Source of the DNA: Cellulomonas sp. Leaf395
Lineage (GTDB): Bacteria > Actinomycetota > Actinomycetes > Actinomycetales > Cellulomonadaceae
DNA: 64,000 nucleotides
Assembly (NCBI RefSeq): GCF_001424125.1
Contig: NZ_LMQI01000003.1
Location: 206,251-270,250, forward strand
Direction: 5' to 3'
Part shown: in pieces, positions 51,090 to 64,000 of the stretch
Position numbering within the stretch: position 1 is the stretch's first letter
How the letters are laid out: each line of letters opens with the position of its first letter
Notes under the pieces: model-generated
Told to the model about the DNA's origin: nothing
Seen by the model: the letters and a program-made list of their open reading frames with translations, nothing else
The model's database searches: none
Position numbers and translations under genes: made by a program

Positions 51090-53783
51090 GTGTACCCGCG
51101 GCCCTCGAGCGCCCAGTCCTCGAGCGTCGACCGGTCTCCAGTGTTAGAGCAGCCGGCCGCGCTCGTGATACATGCACGGGCACTTTTCGATGTGGTGAGC
51201 ACGGACCCCCGCCGAGGCGAGCCGGATGCTCTCGCCGCAGTTGCCCTGGCTCGGAGGATGGCAGATCCCGAGGCGCTCGCGTGGAGTCTTCGTGCTCTGG
51301 CGTGGGCGCGCCGGTCGGCGTGGGACCACGCGACGGCCGAGCGGCTCCTCGGCGAGGCGCTGCGCGTGAGCAGGCGGCACGGCCTGGGCATGCTCGAGGC
51401 ACACCTCCTGATGACCCGCCAGGCGGTCCGGCAGGAGATGGGGCGGGTCACATCCGCCCGCCGCGACCTCGATGCGGCGCTCGTCGCCGTCGAGGGAGCG
51501 TCCGACGGCACGGGCGGCGACCGACGCGGGGTCCTCCTGCACATCCGGGCGCAGCGGGCGACCTTCGACCACAACGCCGGCCTCCTCGACCGTGCGGAGT
51601 CGCAGTACCGCGGCCTGGTCGACCTTCCCGGCCTCACCGACACCGACCGCTACAAGCTGCTCAACAACCTCGCCCTCATCGTCGCCGAGCGCGGCGGTCA
51701 CACGGAGGCGATCCGTCGGTCGGACCAGGCGGTCGCGGTGGCGGGCAAGCTCGGACCCGCCGCGGCCGCGCCGGCCATCCAGAGCCGCGCCTGGATCGCC
51801 GTCCAGTCAGGTCAGCTGGCACGCGGCCTGCGCGACTTCGAGGCCGCCGCACAGATCTACGCGGACGCCGGCCTCCCCCTGGGGGAGTACTACGCGGAGT
51901 ACGCCGACACCATGGCGGACCTCCGTCTGCTGCCCGAGGCGCGCGCTGCGGCAGTGCGTGCCGTCGACGAGTTCGGCGCCGCGAACGTCCCGTTCATGGG
52001 GGCCGAGGCCCAGCTCCGCCTCGCGCAGATCTGCCTGCTGGAGGGCGACCTCGACACCGCTCGGGAGACCGCTGACGAGGCGGCGACCGTCCTCGAGCGG
52101 CAGCGCCGCACGGGGTGGCGCGACCGCGCGCGCCTCATCGGTGTCGAGGCGCAGCTGTCTGCCGGACCTGTCGGCGCAGCGGAGCTGGATGTCGTCCGTC
52201 GCGCCGCCGCACGTCTGGAGCGTGCGGGCAGCCGGACGGGGGCGGTCCACGCGCACCTCGTCGCGGGTCGGGTGGCCGCGGAGTCCGGCCGGGACTCCGT
52301 GGCCGTGCGCGAGTTCGCCCGCGCCAGCAGCCTCGCGCCGAGCGGACCCGTCCTCGTGCGGATCCGGGGCCGGGTGGCCGAGGCCTTGGGTGCTCGGATC
52401 AGAGGCGACTCGAGGGCGACGATGTCGGCGTGCCGGTCCGGGCTGCGGGATCTCGCGGTCCACCGGTCGAGCCTGCCCACGATGGAGCTGCGAGCCCTGG
52501 CGTCGGGCCACGGCGCCGAGCTGGGGGAGATCGGTCTGGGCGTGGCGTTGCAGGGCGGCTCGCCCGCGCGCGTCCTCGCCTGGATGGAGCGGACGAGGGC
52601 CGCCGCGCTCCTGACCCGCCTGCCGGTGCTCGACGACGACCTCGGCCGGCTCCGACCTCGGGACGAGCCGGGCGGCACGGCCCCGGCAGGCGAGCCGCGC
52701 GCACCGACGAGGGCGGGATCCCTCGCGACGGGAGGCACGGCGCCGCTCGACCGCTCGTCGGCGTGGATGGTGGCCGTCACGGTCCGGCGGCCCGGCGCGA
52801 GATCGGTGCCCACCCTGGGGCGGATCCGTGAGGCCCTCGCCGGGCGCGTTCTCGTCGAGTACGGACGTCTCGACGGCCGGCTGGTGGCCGTCGTCGTCGA
52901 ACCGCACGGCGCACGTGTCGTCGAGCTCGCGCACGAGCTGGACGTGAGCGCCGAGCTGCGCTCGCTCTTCTTCGCCCTGCGGCGACTCGCCAACCCCCAC
53001 AGCCCGGCGACGGCGGCCGCCGCGCGCGCGAGCGCGGACATCCGGGTCGCGCGCCTGCGCCGGATGGTCGTGGAGCCGCTCGCGCTGAACCCGACCGACG
53101 AGCTCGTCGTCGTCCCGGTCGGCCGCCTGCACGGGATCCCGTGGTCGGCTCTGCACGACGGTCCGTTGGCGCTCGCCCCGTCGGCGACGTTCTGGATGCG
53201 CACGCTCGAGACCGGGCCGACCGGCGGCGGACGGACGGTCCTGGTCGCAGGCCCCGGCCTGGCGGGCGCCCAGGAGGAGGTCGACGCGCTGCGCGCCGTG
53301 CACCCCGACGCGCAGGTCGTGGCGTCGCAGCAGAGCTTTGCCGCGCCGGTCGCGGCACTCCTGGCCGACGCGGACCTCGGACACCTCGCGTGCCATGGCT
53401 CGTTGCGCGCCGACAACCCCATGTTCTCCTCGCTCGAGCTGGCGGACGGCCCCGTGACGGTCCAGGAGCTGCACACGGCCGGCGTCGCGCCACGCCGCCT
53501 GGTCCTGGCGTCGTGCCACGCCGGTGCGGACGTCGCCTACGCCGGGGGAGAGGTGCTCGGGTTCGTCAGCGCGATGCTCGCCCAGGGCACGGCGGGTGTC
53601 GTCGCCAGCGTCGCGGCGATCCCCGACGTGGAGGCGGTCGACCTCATGGTCGCCCTGCACCGGGGGCTGGCGGCCGGTGACACCATGGCGCGCGCGCTGC
53701 ACACCGCTCGTGGGCTGATCGATCGGGAGACGCCGGGCGGGTACGTCAACTGGTGCACGTTCAGCGCGCACGGTGCCGCCTGA
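51090..53783 (+). CDS. TPR-CHAT protein (caspase-like cysteine protease)
   Basis: This 897-residue protein has about 500 residues of TPR-like helical repeats (AQYRG-like pairs such as YKLLNNLALIVAERGGHTEA and AEAQLRLAQICLLEGDLDTA), a low-complexity linker (about 530-570), and a C-terminal CHAT domain. The catalytic dyad is intact: H769 in HLACHGSLRADNPMF and C809 in LVLASCHAGADVAYAGGEVL. CHAT proteases of this type act in bacterial cell-death or defence modules and as partners of type III-E CRISPR effectors. Here no CRISPR genes are near. The neighbours are a subtilase, a sigma factor and a small protein. GTG 51090 is chosen because of the -10 box spacing; GTG 51195 is another possibility. 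Confidence 0.9.
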   Translation: MYPRPSSAQSSSVDRSPVLEQPAALVIHARALFDVVSTDPRRGEPDALAAVALARRMADPEALAWSLRALAWARRSAWDHATAERLLGEALRVSRRHGLGMLEAHLLMTRQAVRQEMGRVTSARRDLDAALVAVEGASDGTGGDRRGVLLHIRAQRATFDHNAGLLDRAESQYRGLVDLPGLTDTDRYKLLNNLALIVAERGGHTEAIRRSDQAVAVAGKLGPAAAAPAIQSRAWIAVQSGQLARGLRDFEAAAQIYADAGLPLGEYYAEYADTMADLRLLPEARAAAVRAVDEFGAANVPFMGAEAQLRLAQICLLEGDLDTARETADEAATVLERQRRTGWRDRARLIGVEAQLSAGPVGAAELDVVRRAAARLERAGSRTGAVHAHLVAGRVAAESGRDSVAVREFARASSLAPSGPVLVRIRGRVAEALGARIRGDSRATMSACRSGLRDLAVHRSSLPTMELRALASGHGAELGEIGLGVALQGGSPARVLAWMERTRAAALLTRLPVLDDDLGRLRPRDEPGGTAPAGEPRAPTRAGSLATGGTAPLDRSSAWMVAVTVRRPGARSVPTLGRIREALAGRVLVEYGRLDGRLVAVVVEPHGARVVELAHELDVSAELRSLFFALRRLANPHSPATAAAARASADIRVARLRRMVVEPLALNPTDELVVVPVGRLHGIPWSALHDGPLALAPSATFWMRTLETGPTGGGRTVLVAGPGLAGAQEEVDALRAVHPDAQVVASQQSFAAPVAALLADADLGHLACHGSLRADNPMFSSLELADGPVTVQELHTAGVAPRRLVLASCHAGADVAYAGGEVLGFVSAMLAQGTAGVVASVAAIPDVEAVDLMVALHRGLAAGDTMARALHTARGLIDRETPGGYVNWCTFSAHGAA

Positions 53784-53791
53784 GGCCGGAT

Positions 53792-53820
53792 TTGGTCGCC
53801 CTCCGAGCGTGCCGTACTCT
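53792..53820 (+). promoter_or_regulatory. rplJ-rplL promoter
   Basis: TTGGTC (53792-53797) and TACTCT (53815-53820), spaced 17 bases, make a good promoter nine bases after the CHAT stop. The transcript would start near 53827 and has a leader of about 209 bases before rplJ. Confidence 0.7.
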
Positions 53821-53826
53821 GGGAGG

Positions 53827-54035
53827 ACCCAAAGACCGCCGGTCGTCGACCGTGTCGTGCGCACGCAGTGCTCACGCCCGATCGCCCGAAGTCCCGCAGC
53901 AGCGGAGGCCAGCGCAGGTGAGTGTTCCCGGATGGTTCGGCTTGCGCCGACCTGCCTGACGAGCCCCGCGCCTGCGCGGGGCTCTTTCGTTTGTGGGGCG
54001 TGACGACCGGTGGCACCACCATCGGAAGGATTGCC
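53827..54035 (+). promoter_or_regulatory. rplJ mRNA leader, probable L10 leader
   Basis: This untranslated leader contains the element CCCAAAGACCGCCGGT near its 5' end, similar to the L10 (L10-L12 complex) binding leader of actinobacteria, a stem region, and a terminator-like hairpin before the rplJ start. The likely regulation is feedback by L10(L12)4 on its own mRNA. Not a coding region. Confidence 0.65.
53961..53990 (+). terminator. Terminator-like hairpin (attenuator) in the rplJ leader
   Basis: GAGCCCCGCG (53961-53970) pairs perfectly with CGCGGGGCTC (53975-53984) around CCTG, followed by TTTCGTTTG. This is an intrinsic-terminator shape located 46 bases before rplJ. If it acts, it attenuates the rplJL(-rpoBC) transcript, with the upstream leader deciding read-through. 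Confidence 0.7.
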
Positions 54036-54569
54036 ATGGCGAGGCCGGACAAGGCAGCCGCTGTCGCAGAGCTCACGGACCTGTTCCGTGACTCCAACGC
54101 GGCCGTGCTGACCGAGTACCGCGGGCTCACCGTTGCTCAGCTCAAGAAGCTGCGCAAGGCGCTCAGCGGCAACGCAACGTACTCCGTGGTGAAGAACACG
54201 CTGACCGCGATCGCGGCCAAGGATGCCGGCCTCGAGGGCCTCGACGACGCGCTCACGGGCCCGTCGGCGATCGCCTTCGTCTCCGGTGACCCGGTCGAGG
54301 CGGCCAAGGGACTGCGTGACTTCGCCAAGGCGAACCCCGCACTGGTCATCAAGGGTGGTGTCCTCGACGGACGCGCCCTGACCGCTGCGGATGTCACCAA
54401 GCTCGCGGACCTCGAGTCCCGCGAGGTTCTGCTGGCCAAGGCTGCCGGCGTGTTCAAGGCCTCGCTGTTCCAGGCGGCCTACTTGTTCACCGCCCCCGCT
54501 GCTCAGGCTGCACGCACCGTCGACGCTCTCCGGCTCAAGCTGGAGGAGTCGACCGAGGTCGCTGCCTGA
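54036..54569 (+). CDS. rplJ: Large ribosomal subunit protein uL10
   Basis: This 177-residue stalk protein has the typical N-terminus ([20 protein letters not shown], then [16 protein letters not shown]) and a C-terminal helix region that binds L7/L12 dimers. GGAAGGA lies five bases before the ATG. The frame from 53922 would put coding sequence over the attenuator and is not supported. rplL follows after 92 bases. Confidence 0.98.
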   Translation: MARPDKAAAVAELTDLFRDSNAAVLTEYRGLTVAQLKKLRKALSGNATYSVVKNTLTAIAAKDAGLEGLDDALTGPSAIAFVSGDPVEAAKGLRDFAKANPALVIKGGVLDGRALTAADVTKLADLESREVLLAKAAGVFKASLFQAAYLFTAPAAQAARTVDALRLKLEESTEVAA

Positions 54570-54661
54570 GCCACCCGGCTCCAGGCAATCAGTACCCCCG
54601 TCAGAAGTCAGCCCAGTCGGCCGCACCGGCCGCCGGGCATCGATCGGAAGGAACCGCCATC

Positions 54662-55054
54662 ATGGCGAAGCTCACCACCACCGAGCTCATCGACGCGTTC
54701 AAGGAGCTCTCCCTCATCGAGCTCTCCGAGTTCGTGAAGGCGTTCGAGGAGACCTTCGAGGTCACCGCTGCTGCTCCGGTCGCCGTCGCGGCCGCCCCCG
54801 GCGCCGGCGGCGGCGCTGCCGAGGTCGAGGCCGAGGAGGAGAAGGACTCGTTCGACGTCGTTCTCGAGGCTGCCGGCGACAAGAAGATCCAGGTCATCAA
54901 GGAGGTGCGCGTCCTGACGTCCCTCGGTCTGAAGGAGGCCAAGGACGTCGTCGACGCCGCCCCCAAGGCCGTCCTGGAGGGCGTCACCAAGGAGGCCGCC
55001 GAGAAGGCCAAGGCGACCCTCGAGGCCGCTGGCGCCACCGTCACCCTCAAGTGA
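54662..55054 (+). CDS. rplL: Large ribosomal subunit protein bL12 (L7/L12)
   Basis: This 130-residue protein has the L10-binding N-terminal domain ([20 protein letters not shown]), the Ala/Gly/Glu-rich hinge, and the C-terminal factor-binding domain ([20 protein letters not shown], then [16 protein letters not shown]). The ATG at 54662 is preceded by GGAAGGA. Two hairpins follow the stop. Confidence 0.98.
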   Translation: MAKLTTTELIDAFKELSLIELSEFVKAFEETFEVTAAAPVAVAAAPGAGGGAAEVEAEEEKDSFDVVLEAAGDKKIQVIKEVRVLTSLGLKEAKDVVDAAPKAVLEGVTKEAAEKAKATLEAAGATVTLK

Positions 55055-55060
55055 TCACCG

Positions 55061-55095
55061 CCTCCGTGCGGACCGGTCAGCCGGTCGTACGGAGG
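55061..55095 (+). terminator. Hairpin directly after rplL
   Basis: CCTCCGT (55061-55067) pairs with ACGGAGG (55089-55095), and GACCGG with CCGGTC inside it, with the loop TCAG. It lies seven bases after the rplL stop. No T-run. Possibly a partial terminator or RNA-processing site that lowers rpoB relative to rplL. Confidence 0.55.
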
Positions 55096-55112
55096 TAGAT
55101 CGCAGCTCGCGC

Positions 55113-55148
55113 ACGAGGCCCGCCCCCCGACAGGGAGGCGGGCCTCGT
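55113..55148 (+). terminator. Second hairpin in the rplL-rpoB spacer
   Basis: ACGAGGCCCGCC (55113-55124) pairs perfectly with GGCGGGCCTCGT (55137-55148), a 12-bp stem with a 12-base loop. There is no T-run. With the hairpin before it, it probably reduces read-through from rplJL into rpoB, which then uses its own promoter. Confidence 0.65.
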
Positions 55149-55323
55149 CGCGTCGTCGCCCCGGTCCGGATGGGGGATGGACTTTTCGCGGTGCCGCCGC
55201 GTGTGCCACCATGTGCGCGGCGCCAACGTCGTCGCCGTGCGGGCGGAGCCGCCCGTTCGTACCGGACGCCTCATGGTCCGTCGCCCGACTTGTCGGGTAG
55301 CGCCAGGAGGTGTCGATGCCGGG

Positions 55324-55352
55324 TGGACTTTGACCCTGCGGCCGAGTATGCT
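55324..55352 (+). promoter_or_regulatory. Probable rpoB promoter in the 450-base rplL-rpoB spacer
   Basis: TGGACT (55324-55329) and TATGCT (55347-55352), spaced 17 bases, form a promoter about 150 bases before rpoB. TTGACC overlaps it at 55330 with no good -10 at its own spacing. Otherwise the 55055-55504 spacer holds only two hairpins and no real gene. The open frames listed across it are in the wrong frame for rpoB. Confidence 0.6.
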
Positions 55353-55504
55353 AGCGCTTTGCGCTGGCCTGTGCCCGCGATCCCGTATAACCCGAGCCCA
55401 CCTTCGTCGTCAATACACGACGTCGTGGGGCTCGCCGGCCGGGGGATCGCGCCTAGCCAGGACCAGTGCAGCGTGCACTCGATCCGCTGGGAAGGACCCC
55501 TCTT

Positions 55505-58500
55505 TTGGCTGCCTCGCGCACCCCTTCTGCTCCGACCGCCGACGCCATCGCGAACCGCACCGCCTCTCGCCGTATCTCCTTCGCCAAGATCCACGAGCCC
55601 CTCGAGGTCCCGGACCTGCTCGGTCTGCAGACGGAGAGCTTCGACTGGCTGCTCGGCAACGAGAAGTGGCAGGCCCGTGTGGCCACGGCCCTCGAGGCCG
55701 GTCGGCAGGACGTTCCCGAGACCGCTGGTCTCGAGGAGATCTTCGAGGAGATCTCGCCTATCGAGGACTTCGGCGGATCCATGTCGCTGTCGTTCCGCGA
55801 GCACCGCTTCGAGCCGCCGAAGTACACGGCCGAGGAGTGCAAGGAGAAGGACTTCACCTTCGCCGCGCCGCTGTTCGTCACGGCGGAGTTCGTCAACTAC
55901 ACCACCGGTGAGATCAAGAGCCAGACGGTCTTCATGGGTGACTTCCCGCTCATGACCGAGCGCGGCACGTTCATCATCAACGGCACGGAGCGCGTCGTCG
56001 TGTCGCAGCTCGTCCGTTCGCCCGGCGTGTACTTCGAGCGCACCGCCGACAAGACGTCCGACAAGGACGTCCTGACGGCCAAGGTGATCCCGAGCCGCGG
56101 TGCCTGGCTCGAGTTCGAGATCGACAAGCGCGACAACGTCGGCGTCCGCGTCGACCGCAAGCGCAAGCAGAACGCCACGGTGCTGCTCAAGGCGCTCGGC
56201 ATGACGGACGCGGAGATCCGCGAGGAGTTCGCCAACTACCCCGCCGTCATCGACACCCTGGACAAGGACCACGTCCAGACGCAGGACGAGGCGCTGCTCG
56301 ACCTCTACCGCAAGATCCGCCCGGGCGAGCCGCCCACGGTCGAGGCCGGCCGTGCGCTCATCGAGAACTTCTACTTCAACCCGAAGCGCTACGACCTCGC
56401 GAAGGTCGGCCGCTACAAGCTGAACAAGAAGCTCGGCCTGGACGTCCCGCTCGCGGACTCGGTGCTCTCGCGTGACGACGTCGTCGCCACGATCAAGTAC
56501 CTCGCGTCGCTGCACATCGACCTGCCGACCCTGCCGGGCACGCGTGCCGGCGAGGCCGTCGACATCCGCGTCGAGCCCGACGACATCGACCACTTCGGCA
56601 ACCGTCGCATCCGCGCGGTCGGCGAGCTCATCCAGAACCAGGTCCGCACGGGCCTGTCGCGGATGGAGCGCGTCGTGCGCGAGCGCATGACGACGCAGGA
56701 CGTCGAGGCGATCACGCCGCAGACCCTGATCAACATCCGCCCCGTGGTGGCGTCGATCAAGGAGTTCTTCGGCACGTCGCAGCTGTCGCAGTTCATGGAT
56801 CAGAACAACCCGCTCGCGGGGCTGACGCACAAGCGTCGCCTGTCCGCGCTCGGCCCGGGTGGTCTGTCCCGCGACCGCGCCGGCATGGAGGTCCGTGACG
56901 TCCACCCGTCGCACTACGGCCGCATGTGCCCGATCGAGACCCCGGAAGGCCCGAACATCGGCCTCATCGGCTCGCTCGCCACGTACGGGCGGATCAACCC
57001 GTTCGGCTTCGTCGAGACCCCGTACCGCAAGGTCATCAAGGGCAAGGTCTCCGACGAGGTCCACTACCTGACCGCCGACGACGAGGACCGCCACGTCATC
57101 GCGCAGGCCAACGCGCCGCTCAAGGCGAACGGTGCCTTCGAGGAGGACCGCGTCCTGGTCCGCGTCAAGGGTGGCGAGATCGAGTACGTCGCCGGCGAGG
57201 CCGTCGACTACATGGACGTCTCCCCGCGCCAGATGGTGTCGGTGGCCACGGCCCTGATCCCGTTCCTCGAGCACGACGACGCCAATCGTGCCCTCATGGG
57301 CGCCAACATGCAGCGCCAGGCCGTCCCGCTGGTCCGTTCCGAGGCCCCGCTCGTGGGTACCGGCATGGAGCGTCGCGCGGCCATCGACGCGGGCGACGTC
57401 ATCGTCGCGACGAAGCCGGGTGTCGTCACCGAGGTGTCGGCGGACCTGATCGTCGTCGCCAACGACGACGCCACCACGACGACGTACCGCGTCGCCAAGT
57501 TCCGTCGCTCGAACCAGGGCACCTCGTACAACCAGCGCGTGCTGGTCGACACCGGCGCGCGCGTCGAGGTCAACTCGGTGCTCGCCGACGGCCCGGCCAC
57601 GGACGAGGGCGAGCTCGCGCTCGGCCGCAACCTGCTGGTCGCGTTCATGTCGTGGGAGGGCCACAACTACGAGGACGCGATCATCCTGTCGCAGCGCCTC
57701 GTGCAGGACGACGTGCTGTCCTCGATCCACATCGAGGAGCACGAGGTCGACGCGCGTGACACCAAGCTCGGCCCGGAGGAGATCACCCGGGACATCCCGA
57801 ACGTCTCCGAGGAGGTCCTCGCGGACCTGGACGAGCGCGGCATCATCCGCATCGGTGCCGAGGTCGGCGCCGGCGACATCCTCGTCGGCAAGGTCACGCC
57901 CAAGGGCGAGACCGAGCTGACCCCGGAGGAGCGGCTGCTCCGCGCGATCTTCGGTGAGAAGGCGCGCGAGGTCCGCGACACGTCGCTCAAGGTCCCGCAC
58001 GGCGAGTCCGGCACGGTCATCGAGGTCCGCACGTTCAGCCGTGAGGACGGCGACGAGCTGCCCGCCGGCGTGAACGAGCTGGTCCGCGTGTACATCGCGC
58101 AGCGCCGCAAGATCACGGACGGCGACAAGCTCGCCGGCCGCCACGGCAACAAGGGCGTCATCTCCAAGATCCTCCCGGTCGAGGACATGCCGTTCCTCGC
58201 CGACGGGACCGCGGTCGACGTCGTCCTCAACCCGCTCGGTGTGCCCGGCCGCATGAACGTCGGCCAGGTCCTCGAGACGCACCTCGGCTGGGTGGCCAAG
58301 CAGGGCTGGGACATCCAGCTCGCCGAGGGTGACGTGTCCTGGCGGGACGACGTCCCGGCCATCGCCGCGTCGTCGCCGGCCGGCAACCCGGTCGCGACGC
58401 CCGTGTTCGACGGTGTCCCGGAGACGACCCTCACCGGTCTGCTCTCGGCCACGCTGCCGAACCGTGACGGCGAGCGCACCGTGGGTGGCGACGGCAAGGC

Positions 58501-59011
58501 GCGCCTGTTCGACGGGCGTTCCGGCGAGCCGTTCCCGGACCCGGTCGCGGTCGGCTACATGTACATCCTCAAGCTGCACCACCTCGTCGACGACAAGATC
58601 CACGCACGCTCCACGGGTCCGTACTCGATGATCACGCAGCAGCCGCTGGGTGGTAAGGCGCAGTTCGGTGGCCAGCGGTTCGGCGAGATGGAGGTCTGGG
58701 CCCTCGAGGCGTACGGCGCTGCCTACACGCTGCAGGAGCTCCTCACCATCAAGTCGGACGACGTCCCCGGACGCGTCAAGGTGTACGAGGCGATCGTCAA
58801 GGGGGAGAACATCCCCGACTCGGGCATCCCGGAGTCCTTCAAGGTCCTCCTCAAGGAGATGCAGTCGCTCTGCCTGAACGTGGAGGTGCTCTCCTCGGAC
58901 GGCGTCTCCATCGACATGAAGGAGAACGACGACGAGGTCTACCGCGCAGCGGAGGAGCTCGGCATCGACCTGTCCCGGCGTCCGAACGCCAGCAGCATCG
59001 AAGAGATCTGA
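55505..59011 (+). CDS. rpoB: RNA polymerase subunit beta
   Basis: This 1168-residue subunit starts at TTG 55505, with GGAAGGA about eight bases upstream; earlier frame extensions lack support. Conserved regions include [20 protein letters not shown] near the start and the rifampicin cluster [20 protein letters not shown] and [16 protein letters not shown]. The residues whose change usually gives rifampicin resistance (Q, D, H, R, S positions) are wild type, so the strain should be susceptible unless another mechanism exists. The C-terminal [18 protein letters not shown] is also present. rpoC follows after 107 bases. Confidence 0.98.
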   Translation: MAASRTPSAPTADAIANRTASRRISFAKIHEPLEVPDLLGLQTESFDWLLGNEKWQARVATALEAGRQDVPETAGLEEIFEEISPIEDFGGSMSLSFREHRFEPPKYTAEECKEKDFTFAAPLFVTAEFVNYTTGEIKSQTVFMGDFPLMTERGTFIINGTERVVVSQLVRSPGVYFERTADKTSDKDVLTAKVIPSRGAWLEFEIDKRDNVGVRVDRKRKQNATVLLKALGMTDAEIREEFANYPAVIDTLDKDHVQTQDEALLDLYRKIRPGEPPTVEAGRALIENFYFNPKRYDLAKVGRYKLNKKLGLDVPLADSVLSRDDVVATIKYLASLHIDLPTLPGTRAGEAVDIRVEPDDIDHFGNRRIRAVGELIQNQVRTGLSRMERVVRERMTTQDVEAITPQTLINIRPVVASIKEFFGTSQLSQFMDQNNPLAGLTHKRRLSALGPGGLSRDRAGMEVRDVHPSHYGRMCPIETPEGPNIGLIGSLATYGRINPFGFVETPYRKVIKGKVSDEVHYLTADDEDRHVIAQANAPLKANGAFEEDRVLVRVKGGEIEYVAGEAVDYMDVSPRQMVSVATALIPFLEHDDANRALMGANMQRQAVPLVRSEAPLVGTGMERRAAIDAGDVIVATKPGVVTEVSADLIVVANDDATTTTYRVAKFRRSNQGTSYNQRVLVDTGARVEVNSVLADGPATDEGELALGRNLLVAFMSWEGHNYEDAIILSQRLVQDDVLSSIHIEEHEVDARDTKLGPEEITRDIPNVSEEVLADLDERGIIRIGAEVGAGDILVGKVTPKGETELTPEERLLRAIFGEKAREVRDTSLKVPHGESGTVIEVRTFSREDGDELPAGVNELVRVYIAQRRKITDGDKLAGRHGNKGVISKILPVEDMPFLADGTAVDVVLNPLGVPGRMNVGQVLETHLGWVAKQGWDIQLAEGDVSWRDDVPAIAASSPAGNPVATPVFDGVPETTLTGLLSATLPNRDGERTVGGDGKARLFDGRSGEPFPDPVAVGYMYILKLHHLVDDKIHARSTGPYSMITQQPLGGKAQFGGQRFGEMEVWALEAYGAAYTLQELLTIKSDDVPGRVKVYEAIVKGENIPDSGIPESFKVLLKEMQSLCLNVEVLSSDGVSIDMKENDDEVYRAAEELGIDLSRRPNASSIEEI

Positions 59012-59118
59012 CGTCGAGCCTGCCGCCCTTCCGTGAAGGGTGGGCGGCGGGCCCGCACCTTTAGCAACATTTCCGTTCAGCCGGGTCGCCCCGGCAAGCG
59101 AAGGAAGTAGGACCCCCC

Positions 59119-62988
<3,870 letters not shown>

Positions 62989-63001
62989 TCGAGACGCACG
63001 A

Positions 63002-63037
63002 CCGAAGGGCTCACCGGTTCACCGGTGGGCCCTTCGG
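63002..63037 (+). terminator. Terminator after rpoC
   Basis: CCGAAGGGC (63002-63010) pairs with GCCCTTCGG (63029-63037). The stem continues through a wobble pair and CACCGG/CCGGTG around TTCA, about 16 pairs. It lies 14 bases after the rpoC stop. There is no T-run, as usual in high-GC genomes. Confidence 0.8.
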
Positions 63038-63110
63038 CACGTCCGGGGATGGGTCCGCCGTGGGCCCTGGGGCTCTGCCCAGGGCTGTTGTCGTACGTGA
63101 CGCTCGGGGT

Positions 63111-64000
63111 ATGCCGCAGCCGACGTGGGACGTGAGGTCCGAGCGGGGGGCCGCCACCCTCGAGCACCTGGGCGTGGTGGTGGTCGCCGTGCTCCTGGTC
63201 GGTGCGCTGCTGGCGACCGGTTTCACGACACGGGTCGGTGTGCAGCTGGCGTGCGAGCTGCGCTCGATCGTGACCCAGGCGGGCACCTGCGGCGGCGACG
63301 AGGTGCCGACCACCTACGACGCCGACGGCGACGGGGTCGGCACCCAGCCGACGCGCATCGACGACGGTGGCACGTCGGAGTCGGGCGGCGACGCCACGAC
63401 GTACGACGACGCGCTGCCCAGCACCGAGACGGTCGACCAGGACGCGGTCGACGACGCGCTCGACGACATCCGCGACGCGCTCGACGGCGGCTTCTTCGGG
63501 GTGCGCGGCGGGGACCTCGACGACGCGATGGACGCGCTCGACGGACTGAACGGCGCGGAGATCGACACCCTGATCCGTTCGATGTCCGACGACGAGCTGC
63601 GGCACTGGATCAACGAGCTCGAGGACGGCTGGATCGGTGGCGGCTGGGACCGCGAGCAGCGGCGCGAGCTGTGGGAGCTGATCGTCGGCAAGGCGAGCAA
63701 GGCGACGCTGGACAGGCTCTCCGGCCTCACGGACGAGATCCAGCCGTCGTTCGACGACGTGGGCGGCGACGGCGCGCGCGACGACCCCGAGAGCGTCGCC
63801 AACACCGCGGAGTACGACGAGGTGAACCACCAGCTGGTCGTCGGCGGGATCCGGCCGATGGACATCGCGCAGGGCGCGATCGGCGACTGCTGGTACATGG
63901 CCTCGCTCATGGCCGTCGTCCAGGCGGACCCTAGCGTGATCGAGGACGCGATCACCCGCAACGCCAACGGCACGTACACCGTGCGGCTCTACGACGACGG
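63111..64000 (+). CDS. Calpain-family (C2) cysteine protease with pilin-like N-terminus, 3'-truncated by the window
   Basis: The ATG at 63111 opens a frame that runs past the end of the window with no stop (at least 296 residues). The N-terminus has a short basic-polar part, then SERGAATLEHLGVVVVAVLL, a TadE/pilin-like signal and membrane segment. An Asp-rich region of about 190 residues follows. Then GAIGDCWYMASLMAVV, the calpain nucleophile region, has C260. The His and Asn of the triad would be beyond the window edge. I infer a protein anchored or exported with a secreted or effector role, common for calpain-type domains in actinobacteria. The start codon has only a weak ribosome-binding site. 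Confidence 0.8.
   Translation, partial: MPQPTWDVRSERGAATLEHLGVVVVAVLLVGALLATGFTTRVGVQLACELRSIVTQAGTCGGDEVPTTYDADGDGVGTQPTRIDDGGTSESGGDATTYDDALPSTETVDQDAVDDALDDIRDALDGGFFGVRGGDLDDAMDALDGLNGAEIDTLIRSMSDDELRHWINELEDGWIGGGWDREQRRELWELIVGKASKATLDRLSGLTDEIQPSFDDVGGDGARDDPESVANTAEYDEVNHQLVVGGIRPMDIAQGAIGDCWYMASLMAVVQADPSVIEDAITRNANGTYTVRLYDD

Noticed and set aside
48402..53783. The protease island as a type III-E CRISPR accessory
   Set aside because: TPR-CHAT proteins occur there, but no repeat array, cas gene or gRAMP-like gene is present in the window.
55330..55357. TTGACC/TAGCGC as the rpoB promoter
   Set aside because: The -10 lacks the final T and the overlapping TGGACT/TATGCT pair with 17-bp spacing is better.
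55271..58603. A 1110-residue minus-strand frame opposite rpoB
   Set aside because: It is an antisense shadow of rpoB. The protein is a repetitive Asp/Leu/Arg mix with no domain.
63125..63934. A 269-residue frame at the right end
   Set aside because: It is a different frame from the calpain-type gene and is Arg-rich. The real frame starts at 63111 and runs off the window.

Overview
The window is GC-rich DNA of a Gram-positive actinobacterium. Several things point to order Micrococcales, most like Cellulomonadaceae: very high GC, many GTG and TTG starts, rpoB and rpoC both starting with TTG, an acidic N-terminal extension on NusG, an FprA-type ferredoxin reductase, and the gene orders tRNA-Thr/tRNA-Met/rpmG/hadAB and tRNA-Trp/secE/nusG/rplKA. 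Family placement is inference from gene content. The DNA looks like ordinary chromosome: I see no insertion sequence, prophage, CRISPR array or replication origin.

1-17.6 kb holds the last eleven genes of an NDH-1 (complex I) operon, nuoD (cut by the window edge) through nuoN, mostly with 1- or 4-base overlaps. Next come a trans-polyprenyl diphosphate synthase, which probably makes the menaquinone side chain used by NDH-1, an RDD-FHA protein and a PP2C phosphatase.

17.6-30.6 kb is a mosaic of short units: a RarD-type transporter, ferredoxin-NADP reductase, an ABC ATPase with degenerate catalytic motifs, HtpX, a membrane protein with a divergent TetR regulator, YajQ, tRNA-Tyr, a HTH/Clp-N pair divergent from an ABC exporter, a RecQ helicase with a phosphoribosyltransferase-like tail, nicotinamidase, a small lipoprotein, tRNA-Thr and tRNA-Met.

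30.7-45.2 kb carries rpmG, two MaoC-fold dehydratase genes and murB. A LacI regulator and two tandem MFS transporters lie between the dehydratases and murB. Then come a GntR/membrane protein pair, adenosine deaminase, a two-component system, a MerR-VOC regulator, an ABC-2 exporter and an aspartate aminotransferase. Several regulators have a clean palindromic site beside them.

45.3-63 kb is the tRNA-Trp/secE/nusG/rplK/rplA and rplJ/rplL/rpoB/rpoC block. It is split between rplA and rplJ by a 5.4-kb unit: a 175-residue protein, an ECF-like sigma factor and a cytoplasmic subtilisin-like protease on the minus strand, and a divergent TPR-CHAT (caspase-like) protease on the plus strand. All catalytic residues of both proteases are present. 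This is the most interesting system in the window: a probable sigma-factor-linked two-protease module with no obvious housekeeping role. The window ends inside a calpain-family protease with a pilin-like N-terminus, just after rpoC.
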